A DNA stretch of 50,841 bases, from assembly GCA_017415455.1 (NCBI GenBank), contig JAFQGS010000026.1, forward strand, positions 1 to 50,841. The letters are read 5' to 3'. Numbering within the stretch: the stretch's first letter is position 1; each line of letters starts with the position of its first letter. The notes under the pieces were generated by a model. It saw only the letters and a list, made by a program, of their open reading frames with translations, was not told the origin of the DNA and did not search any database. Below, piece by piece: positions 9,488 to 15,238 of the stretch. This stretch comes from Prevotella sp. (GTDB lineage: Bacteria; Bacteroidota; Bacteroidia; Bacteroidales; Bacteroidaceae). Position numbers and translations under genes: made by a program.

Positions 9488-9668
9488 AGTCTCAATATTT
9501 TTTATTTGTTTCGCAATTTAATGATTTTTTCAGTTTCCTACAATATCTGATATGCTCTTTGCTCGTTTATTTAGTTTTTTTTGCATTTGTCCATTGCTTC
9601 ACCGTTATGCTATGGGGTGTAGACGAATGACTTTGAGTAATGGTTAATGGTTGCAGAACATTGTAGGG

Positions 9669-9803
9669 GCAGACGGGTTGTTGAGCGAAAGCGAGAAACG
9701 GCGTTTCTGCCCGTAAGTAGACACGTGCCTACTGTGGACAATTTTTACGTTTTGCTCAACAACTCGGGCGGATACGGGCTCGGGCGGATACGCTGATCCG
9801 CCC
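9669..9803. repeat. REP-like cluster of inverted repeats
   Basis: Three palindromic parts lie close together. GTTGTTGAGCGAAA (9677-9690) is complementary, with one bulge, to TTTGCTCAACAAC (9751-9763). AGAAACG/CGTTTCT around 9694-9708 is a tight hairpin. GGGCGGAT (9782-9789) pairs with ATCCGCCC (9796-9803), and the word TCGGGCGGATACG occurs twice in tandem just before. The GC-rich hairpins in an otherwise AT-rich spacer resemble extragenic palindromic elements. Confidence 0.55.
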
Positions 9804-9805
9804 CT

Positions 9806-9897
9806 CAAAACCTTATAACCTTATAACCTCACAACCTTATAACCTCACAACCTCATAACCTCACAACCTCAAAACCTTACAACCTCACAACCTTGTC
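9806..9897. repeat. Short degenerate tandem repeats (AACCTTAT / AACCTCAC)
   Basis: About ten units of a 9-10 bp word such as AACCTTAT, AACCTCAC, AACCTCAT follow one another, all purine-poor on the plus strand. They give open frames without coding character. Such strings look like simple-sequence expansion. Confidence 0.7.
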
Positions 9898-9938
9898 AAC
9901 TTCCAACAAAAGTATCGCACAATGTATCGCATTGTTTT

Positions 9939-9969
9939 TTGGCGGCAATGAAAAAAGTTGTTATTTTTG
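9939..9969 (+). promoter_or_regulatory. Orphan Bacteroidetes-type promoter-like site
   Basis: TTTTTTG ending at 9941, 20 bp, then TATTTTTG (9962-9969) fits the -33/-7 consensus. A transcript would start near 9976 and run into 400 bp with no open reading frame worth calling, followed by the nested stem element at 10387-10464. It either drives a small RNA or is a chance match in AT-rich DNA. Confidence 0.35.
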
Positions 9970-10386
9970 CGCCCACAAACCTTTCACAAACGCCTAACAA
10001 CACCGCCGCCTCGCCATAAAAACCTCGCTACACTAAAGGAATTCAGTAGTTCTTAAACAACGAAAAGTGATAAGTGATAAACGAAAAGTGATATGAGCAT
10101 TGTATCTTTCACTGTCCACTGTCAGTTGTTCACTTAATCAATTAACTCGTCTACTCGTTAACTTTATTAAAGTAGTTAAAATAGTTAAGTAGTCAGTAGT
10201 TAAGCCATTACTCTTGCTGCAATCAACTTGTCTACTCGTCTACTTGTCCACTCCTCAACTTACAGGTATAAAATTCGTTTAATTCGTGTAATTACTCGAG
10301 CAAAACTCTCATCAACACGTCGTAGTCGTTAATCAAATAACTCGTCAACTTGTCTACTCGTCAACTAAAAAAAGACCTCTTCATTT

Positions 10387-10464
10387 GCCGTTAACACCGC
10401 TTGGAAGGATTGAAGACAAACATGTTATCCACTTGTAATAACATGCTGATACTTCAGAAACGGC
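10387..10464. other. Nested three-stem structured element
   Basis: Three perfectly paired stems nest inside one another: GCCGTT (10387-10392) with AACGGC (10459-10464); TGAAG (10411-10415) with CTTCA (10452-10456); CATGTTAT (10421-10428) with ATAACATG (10438-10445) closing a 9-nt loop. This is more pairing than expected by chance in 78 bases. It could be a structured RNA on either strand or the folded end of a mobile element. The overlapping 66-codon minus-strand frame has no ATG start and is not called. Confidence 0.4.
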
Positions 10465-10617
10465 GGTCAGACAGACATACCAGGCGCATGGAAAAGCCGA
10501 ATGAAACGGGCGGAATTGTTTGGAAAAACCTATAAGACAGTCCAAACATATTGCCTGTTTCACCACACTTTTGATATACACTCACATCCCAAATCCCTAT
10601 CTGTCATACAATTATGC

Positions 10618-10644
10618 CATTGACTTTACCCGACAAAGTCAATG
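10618..10644. repeat. Perfect 10-bp hairpin
   Basis: CATTGACTTT (10618-10627) and AAAGTCAATG (10635-10644) around a 7-nt loop. No U-tract follows on either strand, so a terminator role is unsupported. It lies just before the first 22-bp array and may mark its border. Confidence 0.55.
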
Positions 10645-10668
10645 AGATTGCCCTGCGATAAAGCCTTT

Positions 10669-10800
10669 ATCATGATATGATGGCATAGTTATCGCAGCAT
10701 GATGACATATTAATCGTAGCATCATGGCATAGTAATCGCAGCACGATGACATATTAATCATGACACGAGGGCATAGTAATCACGACATTATGGCATAGCA
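10669..10800. repeat. 22-bp tandem array, locus A (six units)
   Basis: Six units of exactly 22 bp start at 10669, 10691, 10713, 10735, 10757 and 10779. The consensus is ATCGCAGCATGATG continuing with GCATAGTA. Units differ from each other at several positions but keep length and phase strictly; the CATA core at unit positions 16-19 is kept in all six. The same unit in the same phase occurs at 37091-37266 and 48724-49032. Confidence 0.85.
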
Positions 10801-10895
10801 ACAGCGGTTTTATGTACATGAAACAACAAAAACATCCCGTATTTTTGTTGTGCAAAACACTTAGACAGAACGGACGATAATGGGTTTTAAAAGTT

Positions 10896-10983
10896 GTATT
10901 TGACGCAAATACACTCTGTTTCTACGCCAGATACACTTTGTATCTACGGCAGATACAGATTGTGGATGCACCAAATGCAAAAT
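10896..10983. repeat. Second, unrelated 22-bp tandem array (four units)
   Basis: Four units of 22 bp start at 10896, 10918, 10940 and 10962. The first three share the pattern GTNTCTACGGCAGATACA followed by a T-rich four-base end; the fourth is more diverged (GTGGATGCACCAAATGCA). The unit contains a short dyad, GTATCTA...AGATAC. The period equals that of the neighbouring array although the sequence differs. Confidence 0.65.
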
Positions 10984-10999
10984 TAAAGTTCACCTTAAA

Positions 11000-11193
11000 A
11001 CTTCCTCATAACTTATTGTTCCAATACGAAAGAAGACATATTGGGGACGGAAATATTGGAACATGAGGAGAGTTGTAATCATGCAAAGGAAATATTTAAT
11101 AAGGAATGTAGGGGAACCGTTGATGGGTTATTGGATGAAACAATAAAAACATTTGGTACTGTTGAATATATTGATAATGATATAGTTCCTTAA
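11000..11193 (+). pseudogene. Protein-like open frame without a start codon; possible gene remnant
   Basis: Between a stop ending at 10999 and the TAA at 11191-11193, one plus-strand frame reads continuously, ending ...DGLLDETIKTFGTVEYIDNDIVP. The mix of charged and hydrophobic residues (KEDILGTEILEHEES) looks like real protein, unlike other frames in this spacer. There is no ATG in the frame, so if it was coding it has lost its 5' part. No family is recognised. Its first part overlaps the inverted repeat at 11004-11068. Confidence 0.25.
11004..11068. repeat. Long inverted repeat
   Basis: CCTCAT (11004-11009) plus GTTCCAATA (11018-11026) pair with TATTGGAAC (11054-11062) plus ATGAGG (11063-11068): 15 paired bases, with an 8-base bulge on the left arm and a 27-nt loop. 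No adjacent U-tract. Confidence 0.55.
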
Positions 11194-11213
11194 AAGTTTA
11201 AAGATAAAAGCAA

Positions 11214-11253
11214 CAAGAGAGTACACCGGAAATAGTGTTGGTGCACTCTCTTG
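11214..11253 (-). terminator. Intrinsic terminator of the beta-barrel gene
   Basis: CAAGAGAGTACACC (11214-11227) pairs with GGTGCACTCTCTTG (11240-11253) with one mismatch. Read on the minus strand the stem is followed by TTGCTTTTATCTTT. It lies 40 bp past the stop codon of the 11294-11839 gene. Confidence 0.8.
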
Positions 11254-11293
11254 TAATTAAAGAAATGACAATAATGTTTACCTAAGAAATGCT

Positions 11294-11839
11294 TCAGAAG
11301 TTGTAATATACTCCTAAAGAGATATTGTTAGAGTCGAAGTCCATGCCCCAGATATCTACCGACTTCTGGTTGCCGGAAGGATTATACTCCTGGAAACCGA
11401 TAAAACCAACATGGGCGACAACGCTGAACACACCGTTGAGGTTGAGCGACAGACCGGGTTTCAAGCCTATGCTCAACTGGTCGCCGTCGCCGTTGTAGTG
11501 ACGGTATCCCGCAGAGCAGTCGCAGAAAATGTCAACAGGACCGGCATTGAGGAATGTGTAACGTGCGTATGGGCTGATTTCAAATGTGCGCGTCAGACGG
11601 TCGTCGTCAACACGCAGATTGCCTTGAGATGACAGGTTGCCCTTCGACCACCCGACGACAACACCGGCAGCCCAGTTCTCGTTGAAGGTGTAGCCGACCT
11701 CCGGCAGCAAACTATATACAACCTTCTTGCTGTCACCATTGTCGTAGCTGGCAATGCCTACATTTCCGCCCACATACATCTGTGCCTTTGCGTTGGCGGC
11801 TAATAGCAATACTGCTATGAGAAATAAAAGCTTTTTCAT
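11294..11839 (-). CDS. Small outer-membrane beta-barrel protein
   Basis: 181 aa with signal peptide MKKLLFLIAVLLLAANAKA and mature start QMYVGGNVGIAS. The rest alternates polar and hydrophobic/aromatic residues in short strands (FEISPYARYTF, LSIGLKPGLSLNL, VVAHVGFIGF) and ends in an aromatic residue, ISLGVYYNF, the C-terminal signature of outer-membrane barrels. The size fits an eight-stranded barrel. Function is unknown; families of this type include structural proteins and small-molecule binders. It has its own promoter and terminator, so it is a single-gene unit not clearly tied to the glycan operons. Confidence 0.85.
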   Translation of the reverse strand: MKKLLFLIAVLLLAANAKAQMYVGGNVGIASYDNGDSKKVVYSLLPEVGYTFNENWAAGVVVGWSKGNLSSQGNLRVDDDRLTRTFEISPYARYTFLNAGPVDIFCDCSAGYRHYNGDGDQLSIGLKPGLSLNLNGVFSVVAHVGFIGFQEYNPSGNQKSVDIWGMDFDSNNISLGVYYNF

Positions 11840-11901
11840 TTTTCAGTCCTTTCTTTTTTTGTGTTGAACATAAGTTTTGTGGATATGATATTATCCTGAC
11901 G

Positions 11902-11931
11902 CAAAGGTGATGATTTTTTCCGGATAAGCAA
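11902..11931 (-). promoter_or_regulatory. Promoter of the beta-barrel gene
   Basis: Minus strand: TTG (complement of 11929-11931), 19 bp, CACCTTTG (complement of 11902-11909). The -33 and spacing fit the Bacteroidetes consensus; the -7 differs from TAnnTTTG only at its first base. Predicted leader is about 55 nt. Confidence 0.5.
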
Positions 11932-12085
11932 GACAAATCATACCTTTTTATGTTTGTTTAATTCCAGTTAAGATAAAGACTGTTAAGGCACCAATATAAT
12001 GACCTCTTTGGGTTAAGACACGTCATGGCGTCCTGACCAATGGAGCCAGAAAGATATTGTAGGATGAGTATGATTGGTATAAAAG

Positions 12086-12121
12086 AAAGAGCAGACGCCG
12101 TAGGCTGGGCATCTGCTCTTT
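12086..12121 (-). terminator. Intrinsic terminator of the ten-gene glycosidase operon
   Basis: AAAGAGCAGACGCC (from 12086) pairs with the complementary GGCATCTGCTCTTT arm ending at 12121, with minor mismatches near the loop. On the minus strand the stem is followed by CTTTTATACC. It lies 25 bp after the stop of the GH106 gene, marking the end of the transcript that begins near 36820. Confidence 0.8.
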
Positions 12122-12145
12122 ATGCGTGTGTAGTAATATTGCTGA

Positions 12146-15100
12146 TTACTCTATGGTGATAGGACCGATTAGTCCGGCGGGCAGTATGGTCTTCTCCGCA
12201 CGGCGGTACTTGCCATTGGTCCATATTCCCGGGAATGGCGGCGTGCCGTTGTCATTGCCGAGAAGTGCGTTTGCCCATGTGTTGACAACATCGATGCGCA
12301 GCGTATTCTTGCCTTTCTTCACAGCCTTGGATATGTCAACGCTGTGTGGCGCAAGCCATGAGGTGCCGCAGCATATGCCGTTGACGTAAACTGTAGCAAG
12401 ATTCTGTACGTTGCCAAGATTAAGAGTGATGTTATCTCCCGGCTTTCCTTTGTGTTTGAAGGTAGTCTCGTATATGGCACGGCCAGAGTAGTACTTCACG
12501 TCGTTGTCTGTCAAAGTGGTCCAGTCAAAGAGATTCTCTGTCTTGATAGTCCTGCCTGTCTTCTGGAATGTAACGGTCCATTGCTTGTTGCCGAGAGCCT
12601 GTGGCTCTTTCTTTGCAGGAATGTCAACTGCACTGCTCATGATGTTGTCGGACAGAATATAGAATACTGACGCGCAGGGCTGCAATGTGATGTCAGCGCC
12701 CGCATTGTATATCTTTCCTGTCATGGCATCTGCCAGATAAGCGTATGTGCGGCTGGCACGTGTCTTTGGTACGAAGGTGACAGTCTTGTCTGTGGTGTTG
12801 CATAAGAAGTAGATATCAGCATCAGGACCCTTACGATGAGTGTAATTCACTCCATCAGGCAACTGTATGTCCTGAGCAATGCCTATTGAAGACAGGGTGC
12901 TCTCGGTCCATACGTCCTTGATGACTGGTACACCAAGACGCGCGATGGAGTCGATGATGCTCCATGTGGTAACGATGCGGTCAGGATTCATTGGTCGTTG
13001 CTGTGGCACTACCAGTGCGCTGTACTCCATTCCGTACTTGGTTACAAGCTTGCCGTTGACGACAGACGCATCTTTTAACACGTCGTGGTTGAAGGAGTCA
13101 TAGTGATAGCCATGAAGCGGATTTGTCCATGTGTCAGCCTTTGTCATGTTGGCAGTGTGAGTGACACCGACAGGGCTGACCTCCAACGGCTGTCCCACGT
13201 TAGCCAGACGTATGCGCTCGCTCTCTACAGCCTTGCTGCCGAAGAGTCCAGGGAGTGTTGATACCAGACGCTCAGGTAGTATGGAGCGGCGTGGCACCTC
13301 ATTGCCGGTATATACAGCCAGATCAACCACCGGCTTGCCATATTGCAGAAGGGCCTGACAGCGTGCAATGTAAGCCGTGAATGCCGGCATCTCCTGCCAC
13401 CATGTGTTGTCTCTCTGGAAGAACGTGCCAATGCCGTCGAGAGTCATTCCAGGAGCACGGTCGAGCCATGGGTTATGGGTATAGACGTGGAATACGATGC
13501 TGTTGATGCCTGTGCAATAGTTTCGGTCGAGCAGTGATTTCAGCATGCCGGGATGCTCATCCCATGTGCCGCGTACCTCTGTGAAACCCTCCGCCTGAAT
13601 GATGTTCTTACCATAGATATGTGCGCCGCTGACAGCGTCGAGCATGTCATTAGGCTTGTCGTGTGTCGGGCTGTTCAGCCAGAACTCACCCATAGGATAG
13701 TCAACGTGGCGGTAGTGCATGAGTCCGTCGCTTACCATTGTAGGCGCTACGCTCTCGGCAGAGAAGGTGCAACCATACTTCTTGCTGAGTGCAGACACCT
13801 GGTCGAAGAAGATGTCGTTGATGAGCTCGGCTATTGTAAGGCGTATGTCGCGAAGCACAGCTTCTGATTTCTCAGATGACTCTACTGGCACTCCTGCATA
13901 CAGTGGGAGCCATGGCATGAGGTCATAGCCGCGGCGCTGCTTGAACTCATCTGCGAAATTTGAGCTCCAGTTCTGACATCCGCACTCCCAACTGTCAACA
14001 TGGAAACGCTTCAGCACACGCCCTACGATATCCTGTGGAGCATGGCGGTAGATGTTGGCAAACCAATTGTCGAACTGCTTGGTGATGGCTGTGCGTGAGA
14101 ACTTATCGCATTCAAGACCACGGCCGCCGCCACCAGTAGCATTGGTGTGCCCTGTGGATGTGTGCCCCATGCGCAGGATGTGCCACTTGCCTTTAGGAAG
14201 GAATGTAGTGAGTTTGCCATCCTTGAACATAGAGGTGATGTTCAGTATCTTCTTTGTGCACTCGTTGTCAGAGACAGGGAAGTATTTTGACACTCTCCAT
14301 ACGGCGCCAGACTTGCCCTCATAGCCGTCGATGACGGGCTCTGAGCCCATGACAATATTTGCGATTTTCAGTGTGGGGCGCCACTTGGCTGCATCCATGT
14401 CCTCTGAGCCTGGATCACTGCCCTCGGGTGTCCAGTGGAACTTAAAGTAGCGGGCTGTGGTCGCAGGAACAGCGTATGTGGCATAGGCGTCGGTGTTCTG
14501 CCATCCCTGACGTGCAGGGGATATCTCTCTGACAAACTTATAGTCTGTGCCATTGTCGGATGCATAGACCTTGAAACGATGAGCCTGATAGTTGTTTCCG
14601 CCAGTGACTATCTCAACGCTGCGCAATGTGAATGGTTTCTCGTATGACATCACAATGTCGCACTGCTCTGTAGAGCGGAAGGGGAATGTAACAGAAGGGG
14701 TAGGGGTGGCGGAATCGGCAAAGGATGCCGGATAGGCAAATACGGCAATGTCCTTGTAATATCCTTCGTGTGTCTTTGGCATTGCGAGGGCGCAACTGAT
14801 ATCGCCGCCATTGACGATGGTGTCGCTCCACACTATCTTCTGCATAGACTCCTCCGGTGTAATCCAGGGACCTCCACCTAATGCGAATCCGTCGGAGAAG
14901 TGTATTCCCATCTGCAGGTTAAGACTGTCGGACACACGGAATACCGTATCCATGCGTTTCCACCATTCAGGAGACAGCTGACGGGCTGTACCGTTATAAT
15001 CCTTGCCGTCGGTGACGTCCTTGATAGGCATCAGATAATAGCCGCTGATGCCTGCGTCATGCATGGCCTGAAGGTCGGCACGTATACCCTCGTCGGTGAC

Positions 15101-15238
15101 GCAGCCATACATCCAATACCAGAAGGTCCAAGGATGTTTGTCGGCCTGAGGGTTAAGGAACGATTTGTCCCATGTGTTATTGGCTTGCCCTGTGATGAGG
15201 CAAGCCAATAATATGATTGTGGAAAATAAATGTTTCAT
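12146..15238 (-). CDS. Secreted GH106 alpha-L-rhamnosidase
   Basis: 1030 aa, signal peptide MKHLFSTIILLACLITGQA. The start of the mature protein (FLNPQADKHPWTFWYWMYGCVTDEGIRADL) is the typical GH106 opening, leading into a TIM-barrel catalytic region. A discoidin-like beta-sandwich is embedded at ~185-275 (HRFKVYASDNGTDYKFVREI), the barrel continues (HVDSWECGCQNWSSNFADEF; FSAESVAPTMVSDG; EGFTEVRGTWDEHPGM), and a C-terminal galactose-binding-like domain covers ~890-1030. The family inverts alpha-L-rhamnosides. In the B. thetaiotaomicron RG-II locus a GH106 (BT0986) removes a rhamnose of side chain B, which would fit here. Last gene of the operon; its ATG overlaps the stop of the upstream GH2 gene by one base. 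Confidence 0.9.
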   Translation of the reverse strand: MKHLFSTIILLACLITGQANNTWDKSFLNPQADKHPWTFWYWMYGCVTDEGIRADLQAMHDAGISGYYLMPIKDVTDGKDYNGTARQLSPEWWKRMDTVFRVSDSLNLQMGIHFSDGFALGGGPWITPEESMQKIVWSDTIVNGGDISCALAMPKTHEGYYKDIAVFAYPASFADSATPTPSVTFPFRSTEQCDIVMSYEKPFTLRSVEIVTGGNNYQAHRFKVYASDNGTDYKFVREISPARQGWQNTDAYATYAVPATTARYFKFHWTPEGSDPGSEDMDAAKWRPTLKIANIVMGSEPVIDGYEGKSGAVWRVSKYFPVSDNECTKKILNITSMFKDGKLTTFLPKGKWHILRMGHTSTGHTNATGGGGRGLECDKFSRTAITKQFDNWFANIYRHAPQDIVGRVLKRFHVDSWECGCQNWSSNFADEFKQRRGYDLMPWLPLYAGVPVESSEKSEAVLRDIRLTIAELINDIFFDQVSALSKKYGCTFSAESVAPTMVSDGLMHYRHVDYPMGEFWLNSPTHDKPNDMLDAVSGAHIYGKNIIQAEGFTEVRGTWDEHPGMLKSLLDRNYCTGINSIVFHVYTHNPWLDRAPGMTLDGIGTFFQRDNTWWQEMPAFTAYIARCQALLQYGKPVVDLAVYTGNEVPRRSILPERLVSTLPGLFGSKAVESERIRLANVGQPLEVSPVGVTHTANMTKADTWTNPLHGYHYDSFNHDVLKDASVVNGKLVTKYGMEYSALVVPQQRPMNPDRIVTTWSIIDSIARLGVPVIKDVWTESTLSSIGIAQDIQLPDGVNYTHRKGPDADIYFLCNTTDKTVTFVPKTRASRTYAYLADAMTGKIYNAGADITLQPCASVFYILSDNIMSSAVDIPAKKEPQALGNKQWTVTFQKTGRTIKTENLFDWTTLTDNDVKYYSGRAIYETTFKHKGKPGDNITLNLGNVQNLATVYVNGICCGTSWLAPHSVDISKAVKKGKNTLRIDVVNTWANALLGNDNGTPPFPGIWTNGKYRRAEKTILPAGLIGPITIE

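Larger units (their letters stand above)
9488..11293. other. 1.8 kb gene-free, repeat-dense intergenic region
   Basis: No convincing complete gene on either strand. In order it holds: an inverted-repeat cluster (9669-9803); short tandem AACCTTAT/AACCTCAC units (9806-9897); an orphan promoter-like site (9939-9969, plus); low-complexity stretches built on ACTCGTCTACTTGTC-like words (~10135-10372); a nested stem element (10387-10464); a 10-bp-stem hairpin (10618-10644); two different 22-bp-period arrays (10669-10800 and 10896-10983); a long inverted repeat (11004-11068); a protein-like frame without a start (11000-11193, plus); and the terminator of the beta-barrel gene (11214-11253). Confidence 0.75.
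11840..12145. other. Intergenic region between the beta-barrel gene and the glycosidase operon end
   Basis: Contains the promoter of the beta-barrel gene (11902-11931) and the terminator of the upstream operon (12086-12121). Nothing else was recognised in about 150 bp between them. Confidence 0.7.

Noticed and set aside
10381-10581. 66-codon minus-strand open frame in the gene-free region
   Set aside because: It starts with GTG, has no ribosome-binding context, and overlaps the nested stem element, which explains the conserved look better than a protein.
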